From: Arthrobacter citreus
GTDB taxonomy: Bacteria > Bacillota > Bacilli > Bacillales > Bacillaceae_G
Reading direction: 5' to 3'
Length of the DNA stretch: 64,000 nt
Assembly: GCA_013200995.1 (NCBI GenBank)
Contig: CP053688.1
Location: forward strand, 3,410,001 to 3,474,000
Position numbers and translations under genes: made by a program. Positions 54,739-63,848 of this stretch are shown in pieces. The notes beneath the pieces were generated by a model that saw only the letters and a list, made by a program, of their open reading frames with translations, did not search any database and had not been told where the DNA came from. Numbering within the stretch: the stretch's first letter is position 1; the number at the start of each line of letters is the position of its first letter.

Positions 54739-56409
54739 CTATTTTACAACTTTAATTGTACGCACACTCTTATTTCCCGACTTATCAACAGCATAAACTT
54801 TTAAACTAGTATTCGCACTTTGCGCTTTTATAGACACAGAAAATCTACCACTAGAATTAACTGTAGCGTGACCGATTAAAGTACTACCTCTATAAACCTT
54901 TACTGTTGCATATTTCTCCGCACTACCAGTCACAGTTCTTGATTTAGTTGTTACCTTATTAACCGTCGGCACAGCTGGAGCTGTTTTATCTAACACTTTT
55001 AACGACTTATTCGCACTTACATTTCCAGCCTTATCAGTAGCAGTTACAATAACTGTAGCTCCACTTTTTTGCCTTGATATTGTAAATTTGTAGCTTTTAT
55101 TCGAAGCAGCTGTTGTGCTTTTTTGATACTTGCCACTAATATATAGTTTAACTGTAGAACCAGCTTCTGCTGTCCCAGTTATAGTAGTTGAATGATCAGT
55201 GATCGTATTCATTGAAGGTGTAGAAGGTTTTGTTTTATCAATGGTAAAGTTGATCGTTGTTGTGTTCATCACTGAATCCTTCACTACAAGTGAATAGCGG
55301 CCTGCTTTTGTAACTAGATAGTCATTATTAATTCGTGATCCATTTAATGTCGCGGTTCCTTCATTAAAGTGGATTTTCACATCTTTATTGTAGAATTTTC
55401 CATTGGCAACTCCGGTAACTAAAGGATTAGATAAATCATTTTTTTTCGTAATATATGCTGATGAAATAAACCCCAATTTCCCATCCGCCTTTTTCACTTT
55501 AAACCAAGCGAACTTGTTTTTATCACTCTGTGTATCGAACTGAATATCGCCGTAAATTGTTAATGGAGTAAATTTCGATAGTTTTTCCGGTTTAGGTTTA
55601 TCAGGATTATCAACCGTATTTGGTTCCGTTCTTAAGTTCGCTCCATCCACAGTAACATACGCAATGTCTTCCTTTTTCATGAAGAAAGGAGACTCATGAA
55701 GTCCTTTATCAATTGGATAAAGTGGAACTTTGAAAATAATTGGTGCACTGCTTTTTGTATCGTATATAAAATCTGTCGTTTTAAATGGATACTTAGCTAA
55801 AATCGATGGGCTATTATCATTAAGCCTTAAATAACTTTGACCTTCTATAATTTGAAATACTTGTTCTTGATAAGCATCTATATTTACAGAACCATCTGCC
55901 TGTTTTAAAGGGCTATTTGCAGGTACATTTCCATTATAGGCCATAACGGCAAAGTACCAGTTTTCAATAATATGGCGACTTTCACTAGTAATTCTTGGCA
56001 ATAAGTACGTGCCATCTTCTGTTTTTAAATTATATTTCTCGTTTAATACCTCAACACCAGCTTGAATATTATATGCAATATCATCTTCCAATCTTTTCTG
56101 ATCATATTTAGGTTGTTTCAGATCTTGTGTAATTTGCATAATTCCGGTTCCGCCATCTTGAGTTTTCTTCGATTGATTCCAATCAGACTCTTTCCAGGCA
56201 ATTGCTTTTACAACTTCAGGTGGTATATCAGCGTTAATTGCCGCATAAGTCAGTAAGCAATTAACTTGTTGAGGCGTAGGTGATGTAGTTTTGCTAGCGT
56301 TACCACACTTTGAAGCCCAATCAGTGTTTGATTCAGCACTGGCTTTACCATTAAATAAACTTACTGTTAAAGCAGTAAGTAAGCCAAATTTTAGAACAAA
56401 AGACTTCAT
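54739..56409 (-). CDS. Secreted lytic transglycosylase-like protein with SH3 and Ig-like repeats
   Basis: The 556-residue protein has a signal peptide (1-25, GKASAES), an SLT-type domain (about 45-200; AIAWKESDWNQ with the catalytic Glu, GGTGIMQIT), an SH3-like region (about 255-330, GANLRTEPN and KLGFISSAYI) and two C-terminal Ig-like repeats that share the pattern VTGSAE/ITGTAE, STVKLY and TDKAGN/VDKSGN. It should act on peptidoglycan at the cell surface. I start at MKSFVLKFG, after GGGAGTG. Confidence 0.85.
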   Translation of the reverse strand: MKSFVLKFGLLTALTVSLFNGKASAESNTDWASKCGNASKTTSPTPQQVNCLLTYAAINADIPPEVVKAIAWKESDWNQSKKTQDGGTGIMQITQDLKQPKYDQKRLEDDIAYNIQAGVEVLNEKYNLKTEDGTYLLPRITSESRHIIENWYFAVMAYNGNVPANSPLKQADGSVNIDAYQEQVFQIIEGQSYLRLNDNSPSILAKYPFKTTDFIYDTKSSAPIIFKVPLYPIDKGLHESPFFMKKEDIAYVTVDGANLRTEPNTVDNPDKPKPEKLSKFTPLTIYGDIQFDTQSDKNKFAWFKVKKADGKLGFISSAYITKKNDLSNPLVTGVANGKFYNKDVKIHFNEGTATLNGSRINNDYLVTKAGRYSLVVKDSVMNTTTINFTIDKTKPSTPSMNTITDHSTTITGTAEAGSTVKLYISGKYQKSTTAASNKSYKFTISRQKSGATVIVTATDKAGNVSANKSLKVLDKTAPAVPTVNKVTTKSRTVTGSAEKYATVKVYRGSTLIGHATVNSSGRFSVSIKAQSANTSLKVYAVDKSGNKSVRTIKVVK

Positions 56410-56505
56410 TGCATCACTCCCATTTACCAAAATATCAAACAATAAATCTATTTTATCATACTTCAATACTTAGACATCTATTTGACTATAAATCTCATAA
56501 AAAAA

Positions 56506-56526
56506 TGGCCCAGTATTTCTGGGCCA
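56506..56526 (-). terminator. Terminator after the glucosaminidase gene
   Basis: The perfect stem TGGCCCAG / CTGGGCCA with a 5-base loop is followed by TTTTTT on the minus strand. Confidence 0.92.
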
Positions 56527-56533
56527 CTCTTGA

Positions 56534-58966
56534 TTATTTTAATTCTTGTTTCACATAACTTGAAGAAACCCAACCATAGCTACCGTTTTCTAATTGGATT
56601 TTATACCATTTTTTTGTGCTATCCATTGTTAAAGTTCCATCAGTATTTGTAACGATACTTACGTATTTATTAAGGGGCAATACCGCAATTATATTGTTTT
56701 CGGTTGTTGTGGCAGATGAGCGAATGTTTACATCACCTGTAATTCTCCCTAAATTTTTAACCGATAAGGTTTGAGTATATGAATTAAACTTGATACTACT
56801 TGTCCAATAAACGTTTCCATCTATCGATAATTTCACCCAATAATCATTTGTTTTTTCAAGTAAAAGGAAAGCCGTTCCTGCAGTAATTGATTTTACTTTA
56901 GTCGCATCTCCCTTTGCATTGTATAGATCGATGTTTCCTTTTGCAACTGCTTGGATATTAACTGGGAATACATCGCTTCCAACCGGAGTAGGTGGGTTAC
57001 CAGGAATCACAGTATTTGGCTGAGCTTTATCATAGTATGCTTTAGCAAACGGAAGTATTTTTTGCATATGCTGTGCAATCAATTTACCCCAGTTTGGATC
57101 AGTTGCATAATAGAAATTCATCCCTTCGCTTGCCGCATCAATTCTTTTATTACTCATATCTTTCGTACTAAAACCAAGATACGGTCCATTATACTTCCAG
57201 TTAGTTGGATTTAAGTATGTCGATTTAATTGATCGTGCAATATACTCAACATTTTCTTGTACACTCATAAATTTATATGATGCCACGAATGGAGTTATAT
57301 CATATGAACCAAAACCAAATAGATTATTTTTTCCTAATGAAATTTGAGAAGTACCAAATCCACTTTCATGTATAGCATGGGCTGCTAAGTAAAGTGCATT
57401 TACTCCATATTTTTTTCCAGCATCTACAAATAATTGCCCTTGTCCAGTCAGAATACTTTTAGCACCACTTTTCACATTACTAGCAACATAATTATTGATT
57501 TGTGCTGCTGTGACAGGCGATGGTGTACGCAGATCGATAAATTGATAGCTATCTCTTGATGTCATCGGGTCTCCTGTTTTTACTTGCTCGATAAATGAAC
57601 CAGAGACGTATCCTGTTTTACCATTATAGCTAACCTTGTACCAATTGTTTGACGCTTTATCAGTTGCGATTAAAACGATGTTAACCGGTACAACCGTAAG
57701 CAAAGAAGATGAAGCATCATACGTTTGGCGTAAATTCAAATCCGAAGTCGTAATATAAGTCGTATCCGTTATATCAGTCACTGTTACTTTATTAGTATCA
57801 TCAACTAAAGGGGTCTCATATTTACCAAAATCAGTTACTTTTACATATCCAGGCGTACCTTTATAAGTTACACTATACCAATTGCCAATTTTTTTATTTA
57901 TTGAAATAACTGTATCCTTTGGTATTTGAGTAACTTGTTTAGATGCATCGCCGTATGATTCAAACAGATAAGTTGAGTTAAGCGCTTTATAATTAGTTGC
58001 AGTAAATGTCGTGAAGCTACTTGCAGTTACGTCTTCGCTCTTAACATAAAGGTTTTGTCCATTGTAATTAACTTGGTACCATATCTTGCCTGCTACATCT
58101 GTTGCTTTTTGAGTCGAAGCAAAACCATTCTCTCCATTTACTGTTGCAACTACAGGTTTTGCAGGATCTGGAGTTGCGTATAAATTCGTAACCGATTTTG
58201 TAAAATAATATGCAGTACTTGTCGTTTCGTATTTTATCTCATTGACCTTTGAAAAATTGTTAATGTAAACATAACCCGTTTTTCCACTAAGAGTAACGTA
58301 ATACCAATTACCAATTCGCTTAGTTGATGAAATGATCGTACCACTTGGAATACTTGTTAAAACTTTAGATGAAACGCCGTATGTTTGATACAAACTTGTA
58401 CTCTTAATTGCCTTATATTTTGTTTGAGCAAACGTGGCAACTACGTTTTTTGTAACATCTGCACTATTTACATATAATGTTTTACCATTATAACTGACGC
58501 GGAACCAAGTTTTACCGACACTATTAACTACATTTTGAGTACTGCTAAACCCATTGTTAGCAACTACAGTGTATACTGCTGCCTTTTTTGTATCAGCTGT
58601 TGGATATAGCTTAGTAGTTTTATTTGTAAAATAATAAGCAGTACTTTGAGCATTGTATTTATAATATTCTTTTAAATAAGTACCACTTACCCAGCCGGTT
58701 TTTGAACTGTATGTCACTTTGTACCAATTACCATTTCTTTGTGTAGCTGTAATTATTTTTCCTTTCGGAATCGTCAAAAGTGTTTTATAAGTTGTACCTG
58801 CACCCTGTCTTAAATTAAGATTTGCAGTTGTTTGATATTTCGTTTTAATATTTACGACTGCTGCACTCGCTTTTGAAACTTCCATGCCAATATTAGGACA
58901 GGAAATACTGGTGGTTCCAACTAAAATACCCGTTGATACCAAAATTGCTCTTCCCATTTTTTTCAT
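56534..58966 (-). CDS. Secreted N-acetylglucosaminidase with eight SH3b-like domains
   Basis: The 810-residue protein has a signal peptide (1-36), six SH3b-like wall-binding domains (about 40-470, e.g. ANLNLRQGAGTTYKTLLTIP and ending GKTGYVSGSFIEQ), a LytD/AcmA-type glucosaminidase domain (about 490-655; AAHAIHESGFGTS with catalytic Glu, KNNLFGFGSYD, YATDPNWGKLIAQHM) and two further SH3b domains. SH3 units alternate between two subtypes, pointing to pairwise duplication. It cuts glycan strands for growth or separation. Confidence 0.9.
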   Translation of the reverse strand: MKKMGRAILVSTGILVGTTSISCPNIGMEVSKASAAVVNIKTKYQTTANLNLRQGAGTTYKTLLTIPKGKIITATQRNGNWYKVTYSSKTGWVSGTYLKEYYKYNAQSTAYYFTNKTTKLYPTADTKKAAVYTVVANNGFSSTQNVVNSVGKTWFRVSYNGKTLYVNSADVTKNVVATFAQTKYKAIKSTSLYQTYGVSSKVLTSIPSGTIISSTKRIGNWYYVTLSGKTGYVYINNFSKVNEIKYETTSTAYYFTKSVTNLYATPDPAKPVVATVNGENGFASTQKATDVAGKIWYQVNYNGQNLYVKSEDVTASSFTTFTATNYKALNSTYLFESYGDASKQVTQIPKDTVISINKKIGNWYSVTYKGTPGYVKVTDFGKYETPLVDDTNKVTVTDITDTTYITTSDLNLRQTYDASSSLLTVVPVNIVLIATDKASNNWYKVSYNGKTGYVSGSFIEQVKTGDPMTSRDSYQFIDLRTPSPVTAAQINNYVASNVKSGAKSILTGQGQLFVDAGKKYGVNALYLAAHAIHESGFGTSQISLGKNNLFGFGSYDITPFVASYKFMSVQENVEYIARSIKSTYLNPTNWKYNGPYLGFSTKDMSNKRIDAASEGMNFYYATDPNWGKLIAQHMQKILPFAKAYYDKAQPNTVIPGNPPTPVGSDVFPVNIQAVAKGNIDLYNAKGDATKVKSITAGTAFLLLEKTNDYWVKLSIDGNVYWTSSIKFNSYTQTLSVKNLGRITGDVNIRSSATTTENNIIAVLPLNKYVSIVTNTDGTLTMDSTKKWYKIQLENGSYGWVSSSYVKQELK

Positions 58967-59218
58967 TTAGCTAACTTCCCTCTCCACTTTTTTCCATTTA
59001 ATAACTTATAAGTTTCTTAATTTAGTAAAATAAAAGTAATAATTTCAAAAAAAACTAAACAAATAGAAACACTAAGCTTAATTATAAGTCAAAAAATGTA
59101 AAAATTTGAATTGCTTTTACAAGAATTATATCGGTAATAATAGAAAATTGTTTTGTTTTATCGAAACGAAAACTATTTTGTAATTGAATTGACACATTTC
59201 TAAAAAAAAAGTTAAAAA

Positions 59219-59255
59219 GTCCATAAAGAAGAAACTTATCTCTTCTTTATGGACT
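59219..59255 (-). terminator. Terminator overlapping the end of the lysozyme-like gene
   Basis: The perfect 15-bp stem AGTCCATAAAGAAGA / TCTTCTTTATGGACT is followed by TTTTTAACTTTTTTTTT. Its first bases include the gene's stop codon. Confidence 0.92.
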
Positions 59256-59856
59256 ATGGCTTTCCTACAATATTATGTTTTAACGGAACTAAAATCTCGA
59301 AATACTTGGCTTTCTTCATTACCTTTTCACTATATGTGAAATCACCATAACAATATGGATATCTAAAATTTTTCTTATTATTGTTACATGTATAAAGCTC
59401 GGGATTCGTATCCACCATCGATAGAGAGTAAGTTTTAGCAAGTTGCTTAGTATGTTTACCACCATGCATTTTTACAAAGTTAATATAAGCAATCCCCATA
59501 TTATAACTTTGAATTATAGTGGCTAAATCAACACCTTGCTTCTTACCGTAGGAATATACGTCTTTAAAATGAGCTACTCCTTGTTGAACACTCTTCGAAG
59601 TATCTTGAATACTATCCTTAGCAAGTCCAAGTGATTCTGAAGCCTGCATTGGATCTTTACCCTTCCCCTTTGTTTCCTGCATCATGAGTCCTAGAAGTAA
59701 AGGAGTATATTCTTCTAGATTAGCGGTCTTCAATTCGGTATAAACTTGAGATTCATACTTCAAAACGCCTTGGAAATAGTAGCGATATATGGCAAATAAA
59801 CCAACAACTGCCATAAGAAGTGTAAATAAAAGAAGTCTTTTAATAAATTTCAACAT
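59254..59856 (-). CDS. Membrane-anchored lysozyme-like protein
   Basis: The 200-residue protein has one N-terminal membrane segment (about 7-26) and a lysozyme-like domain with GLMMQETKGKGKDPMQASES near residue 55 (putative catalytic Glu) and IIQSYNMGIAYINFV near 110. It resembles the N-terminal muramidase domain of CwlT and pneumococcal PvaA. The nearest AGGAGGT is 17 bases before the ATG, unusually far. No in-frame alternative start lies between. Confidence 0.85.
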   Translation of the reverse strand: MLKFIKRLLLFTLLMAVVGLFAIYRYYFQGVLKYESQVYTELKTANLEEYTPLLLGLMMQETKGKGKDPMQASESLGLAKDSIQDTSKSVQQGVAHFKDVYSYGKKQGVDLATIIQSYNMGIAYINFVKMHGGKHTKQLAKTYSLSMVDTNPELYTCNNNKKNFRYPYCYGDFTYSEKVMKKAKYFEILVPLKHNIVGKP

Positions 59857-60088
59857 TTCTATTCTTTTTCATTACCTCCTAACATTTCTGTCTTTATCCA
59901 TTATATCGAATATTCATATTTAAAAAAGCAATGTCATAAAACTACATATATTTGACATTAAAATGTGAAAAAAGAAATAATTTTTATAATCAAAGCTTAA
60001 TAAAATTCGTAATATACCATTACTTAAAGTTAGTCAATATTAACTGATAAAGCAAATATTTCCCTAAACAATTTAGCATATCAAAAAA

Positions 60089-60116
60089 GAGTCCAGGTTA
60101 ATTTTGGACTCTTTTT
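60089..60116. terminator. Terminator-like hairpin, left copy
   Basis: GAGTCC / GGACTC stem followed by TTTTT on the plus strand, with an A run on the other side. Nearly the same 28 bases recur at 60275-60302, flanking the inverted-repeat element. Confidence 0.6.
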
Positions 60117-60147
60117 CAATATCTAGACAAGATACAAAAAACTTGAT

Positions 60148-60277
60148 TTCAGACTGATTACAAGCGCTTGTCTTTCGAGGCGCGAAGCCTGGTGAGGAGC
60201 GGAGTTACCCTAGACGGTAATGAGCACCGCAGACAGGTGAAGCAACGAAGAAAGCGAGCGTTTGTCAACAGTCTGAG
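60148..60277. repeat. 130-bp element with about 28-bp terminal inverted repeats
   Basis: The left end TTCAGACTGATTACAAGCGC and right end (reverse complement CTCAGACTGTTGACAAACGC) match along about 28 bases. The centre is notably G+C-rich for this DNA (GAGGCGCGAAGCCTGGTGAG, GAGCACCGCAGACAGGTGAA). Each side has a copy of the same small terminator. It has the size of a MITE or of a structured RNA. Confidence 0.65.
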
Positions 60278-60302
60278 AGTCCAGGTTAGTTTTGGACTCT
60301 TT
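60277..60302 (-). terminator. Terminator-like hairpin, right copy, after the TcaA-like gene
   Basis: GAGTCC / GGACTC stem identical to the left copy apart from one loop base. It lies 10 bases past the stop of the minus-strand gene. Confidence 0.55.
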
Positions 60303-60311
60303 CAAAGTTTC

Positions 60312-61610
60312 TTACTTTAATTCTTTTATTTTTTCGATACTGTCCATTTTCAACTCGTCATTCTCCCTTGAGAAATGATAAGTAATTTCGAAAGATTTCT
60401 TTTTAGTTTCACCATGTTTATTTGTTATTTCATACGTTTCGTTTGTTGTGATGATCATACCCGAATCATCTTGCTTTGAATTTTTCATTGCAAAGCTAAC
60501 AAGCTTTTGAGTAGTGTCTTTCTTCTTTATTTTATCTTGGTATTCCTTTGATTCTAAAAAAGCTTGGCCGTTTTGATTAAATAAGCCGTTGATTAATTGT
60601 ATTTCTTCTAAGTCAGATGAAGGCTTTGGACTAGGTAAGTATTTGTCAAAGAACCGTTTAAGGCCTGCAAAGAAACCATCCTTTTCATCTTTCTGATCAG
60701 GATTTTCAATTGACGTATCGAACAGTAAATCGACAAATTTACCGGTTACCGGGATATCATCGGTTTTATATACTTTGCCATCCTTTTCAACTTCAGCGTG
60801 AACGACCGTTTGACCATTTAATAAAAACGGACCAACTTGTTCTAAATCACTAATTTTTTCCCCTGTATCTTTTCCATTTACAAATAATTCAGCATCTGGT
60901 TCATTTGAATAAATTTGCACATAACTAACATTAAAAGTTAATTCTTGAGTTAATTTATTCTTAGTAGCGGCTGAAAAATCTAGATCGACCGAATCCTTGA
61001 CATCACTATATGAACCTTTATATGAAACAGCTAATGTATATTTTCCAGGTAAAATATTACGATATATTTTTTCATATTGACCTATTTTCAACTTTGAATC
61101 TTGATTAACTAACTTTAACTCGACTTCATCTATAGGTGAAGAAACCTCTAATTCAAATGGTTCGGCTTTTATTAAATATGTTTGATAAATGCCTAAAAAT
61201 TTACTACCTTTTTTAATTGAAATCACGTGATTGCCACGATCATCTACTAATTGGTTGTTAATTACTTTATTTTTCTGTACCATATCACCGACTTCATCTA
61301 ATAAATCAGTACTATTCATGTAATCCATAAATGCAATCACTGAATCTTCATCTAAAGATGCTGTAGTGCCACCTTTTTGTAACAAATGAGTAACTTCTTT
61401 ATAGTTATTATCAGACACTGCTTTTTCAAAAGACTTTACTAATCTGTTAGGTGAATTTAAGTAACTAAAAGTCAAATGTGTAATTACTATAGCGATAATG
61501 GGTATTAAAATAAACAACCATTTTCTTTTAATATTAGGTATTCGTTTGTTTCTCATTGATCGTATACCTGCTCTTGATAAAGAATTTTTTTCCCTCAATT
61601 GAGTTTTCAT
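60312..61610 (-). CDS. TcaA/YvbJ-like membrane protein, without zinc ribbon
   Basis: The 432-residue protein has a basic N-terminus (RNKRIPNIKRKW), one membrane segment (about 32-50) and an extracellular part like TcaA: a helical domain (about 55-110), beta domains with LPGKYTLAVSYKG near 195 and VQIYSNEPDAELFVNGKDTG near 235, and a C-terminal NTF2-like region. TcaA-type proteins influence wall stress and glycopeptide response. The N-terminal CxxC zinc ribbon seen in many relatives is absent. Confidence 0.72.
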   Translation of the reverse strand: MKTQLREKNSLSRAGIRSMRNKRIPNIKRKWLFILIPIIAIVITHLTFSYLNSPNRLVKSFEKAVSDNNYKEVTHLLQKGGTTASLDEDSVIAFMDYMNSTDLLDEVGDMVQKNKVINNQLVDDRGNHVISIKKGSKFLGIYQTYLIKAEPFELEVSSPIDEVELKLVNQDSKLKIGQYEKIYRNILPGKYTLAVSYKGSYSDVKDSVDLDFSAATKNKLTQELTFNVSYVQIYSNEPDAELFVNGKDTGEKISDLEQVGPFLLNGQTVVHAEVEKDGKVYKTDDIPVTGKFVDLLFDTSIENPDQKDEKDGFFAGLKRFFDKYLPSPKPSSDLEEIQLINGLFNQNGQAFLESKEYQDKIKKKDTTQKLVSFAMKNSKQDDSGMIITTNETYEITNKHGETKKKSFEITYHFSRENDELKMDSIEKIKELK

Positions 61611-62003
61611 TTATTGTTAACTTCCCCTTAAACTTTCATTTTATATGTTTTTGGCTTTTGATTTTTTAAATTGTCGTACTATTTTAGAAAATAAATAAAC
61701 TAAATTCTATCATACTATTTTTTATTTACTCGGTAAAAACAAATTTTTATGACAGTTCCAATCTTAGATTAAACTAACTTGCTTTATTTATCCTTACAAT
61801 CATCATATTTACTTAATAAACTTAGAGCAATCAGACATTGAGGCTTTCATTTTGAGGTCATTAGTAAATCCGAAAGAAATGATTTATTTTATATTACTTT
61901 TGATTAATAGAAGAAATTAGTTATATTGTTGAAACTCAAGGGGGAGATACTCTATCTATTTAAACTTCACATGGAGGAAAAAGAGTAGAAGGAGTAAAAA
62001 GGG

Positions 62004-62108
62004 ATGGATTTAAAGATTAGACAAAAACTACCTGGAAAATCTTTAGAGATTTCCCCTCTGGTCCTGCCATTCTTTAATCCACCCCATAAGAATATTGTAT
62101 TAATTTAG
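62004..62108 (+). other. Possible 34-codon small ORF
   Basis: ATG at 62004 is 9 bases after AAGGAG, and the frame encodes MDLKIRQKLPGKSLEISPLV then LPFFNPPHKNIVLI before TAG. The ribosome site is good, but no homologue is known to me and no terminator follows. It is alone on the plus strand. Confidence 0.25.
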
Positions 62109-62151
62109 AGATATAGCCAAGAAATTAGTTTTCGTTCAAACAAATCTATAA

Positions 62152-62733
62152 CTATTCTTTCGATTTAATTAAATTTAAATTATATTTTTCCACATCACTT
62201 AAAGCACCATTATATGCTGGATTAGGACTATACCACGATTTTGAAGTGAAATAAATCGTCAAGTCACTCGATTGAAATACAAAACCATGTCTTGCATAAA
62301 TTTCATTTCTCGCTAATCGTAACTCACTTGAAGTTAATTTGCTTAAATCTCCATTTGTTAATTTTCTAAGATTGCTATTTGGAATAATATAACCTTTTGA
62401 TTTATTCTCTTCTTTAGCTGCGCTTGTTTCTTTAGAAGCAGTTTTTTTAGCAACATCCCCAGATTTTGCTTCAGTTTTCTTTTCTTTCTTTGTAACTTTT
62501 TTCGTCTCTTTATTGGCTACAGCTTTTGTAGCTTCATTATTTGGATGCATATTTCCTTCATTCATTATTTTCGGATAAACATAAAAAATTGCTGTGGCTA
62601 CGATTACTAGCACTCCAGCTATTAGAAACATTAATGGAAAATAACGATTATTTCCATCTACCTTTTGTTCGTTACTTTTAATTTTCCGATGTTCTGATCG
62701 ACTTTCAACTTTGTTTTCCGTCTCATAAGCCAA
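62152..62733 (-). CDS. YARHG-domain membrane-anchored protein
   Basis: The 193-residue protein starts at TTG with GAGGAG upstream. It has a short cytoplasmic basic stretch, one membrane segment (about 33-52), a Lys/Glu/Ala-rich linker (about 65-115) and a C-terminal YARHG domain (LRLARNEIYARHGFVFQSSD, then WYSPNP). The domain is extracellular and of unclear role, often in wall-associated proteins. Confidence 0.85.
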   Translation of the reverse strand: MAYETENKVESRSEHRKIKSNEQKVDGNNRYFPLMFLIAGVLVIVATAIFYVYPKIMNEGNMHPNNEATKAVANKETKKVTKKEKKTEAKSGDVAKKTASKETSAAKEENKSKGYIIPNSNLRKLTNGDLSKLTSSELRLARNEIYARHGFVFQSSDLTIYFTSKSWYSPNPAYNGALSDVEKYNLNLIKSKE

Positions 62734-62912
62734 ACCTTTTCACTCCTCTAATACAGTATAAAATAGTAGGTTCATCATATTATCTAACTTATTTGCTAAA
62801 AAACCAATTATTTTAATAGAAGTTTAATATGTAATTAATACAATTGAAAAGACCGTTAAATTTAGGTATTGAATTTAAGCCCTCAAAAATTATATTATTA
62901 TCCAATTAAAAA

Positions 62913-62942
62913 TCCCTAGCTCCTCAAATGGAATTAGGGATA
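62913..62942 (-). terminator. Terminator of the lost PQQ-propeller gene
   Basis: ATCCCTA / TAGGGAT with inner TCC/GGA pairs, followed by TTTTTAATT on the minus strand. It lies 18 bases past the fragment's stop codon. Confidence 0.65.
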
Positions 62943-62959
62943 ATAAAATTCTACTATAG

Positions 62960-63086
62960 TTATTGTATATTTACACTAATATATTTACCGCCTCTTGTTC
63001 CAACAATGACCTGTTGTCCGACTACAATTGGTGAAGCTTCAATATTGCCACCTAAATTAACCTTATTTACTATTTTTCCACTATTA
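62960..63086 (-). pseudogene. C-terminal fragment of a PQQ-like beta-propeller protein
   Basis: The minus strand reads NSGKIVNKVNLGGNIEASPI, then VVGQQVIVGTRGGKYISVNI and a stop. This is the last blade pattern of PQQ/BamB-type repeat proteins (GKIVWK..., SPIVVG..., VGTRGGKIYAV). About 42 codons remain. Upstream the sequence changes abruptly into secA2 on the opposite strand, so the gene is truncated by rearrangement. Confidence 0.75.
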
Positions 63087-63848
63087 GAGGGTGAGTTATT
63101 TATAAGATATAATGCAGAAAAACTTGAGAAACTATATAAGAATCTTCAATTTAACAAATTTGGTAAGGTAATAAATTCATCTATTGGAGACTTCGTATCT
63201 TCAACACAAAAACTTTGCGAAGGATATCAGTCTTCTATTCGTGAATGGTAGCTTAAAGTAGATAGCGTTGCAAATGAGCATTGCCGTGTAATGTACAAGT
63301 TGAGAAGTGACTTATTATTGGCTAATGATTTAGATTGGTTTATCCATCATGTAGACGAGACAGTTGATCAGTATGTCAAACGATTTTATCCTGAAAATAG
63401 TAACCCTGAAGATTTGGAGCGACTAGAAGGTAAAACTGCACTTGAACAAACTGTTCCCTCACTAAAAATTGAAGGAGAACATCTCAACACTAGATGGGAA
63501 GTATTGGATAACGTAAATAAAGCTCTCTTTGAATATAAGACCGTATTACGTAGCATGGACGATAAGAAAAAGGCTGAGCTTATCAGTATTTTAAAAAACT
63601 CCGCATTAAGTACTATAGATTTATATTGGTCTGAACATTTAGAGCATTTACAACATTTGATAGAAGGGATAAACTTAAGACAGTACCAACAAGAAGATCC
63701 AATTCGATTATATGAATTAGATGGATTTACTCTGTTTGAACATACTTTTAGCATTATTCAACAGGAATTATCAGCAAGTCTTGCTTCAACATTTCAAGAA
63801 TTATCTTGTCCACAGGGGGTAGAAATACAAAATGTTATCATCGATTAA
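63087..63848 (+). pseudogene. secA2: C-terminal remnant of accessory secA2, with in-frame stop
   Basis: One continuous frame encodes EGELFIRYNAEKLEKLYKNL ... STQKLCEGYQSSIREW, then TAG (63249-63251), then LKVDSVANEHCRVMYKLRSD to the end. It corresponds to SecA from the helical wing ([12 protein letters not shown] in secA) to the C-terminus but is more divergent and lacks the zinc tail, which fits SecA2. All N-terminal ATPase motifs are gone. An internal ATG (63291) leaves 185 open codons, but a functional product is unlikely. Confidence 0.82.

Noticed and set aside
63291..63848. Intact 185-codon gene
   Set aside because: It is only the C-terminal helical part of SecA2 continuing the same frame after a TAG. 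No ribosome site precedes the ATG.
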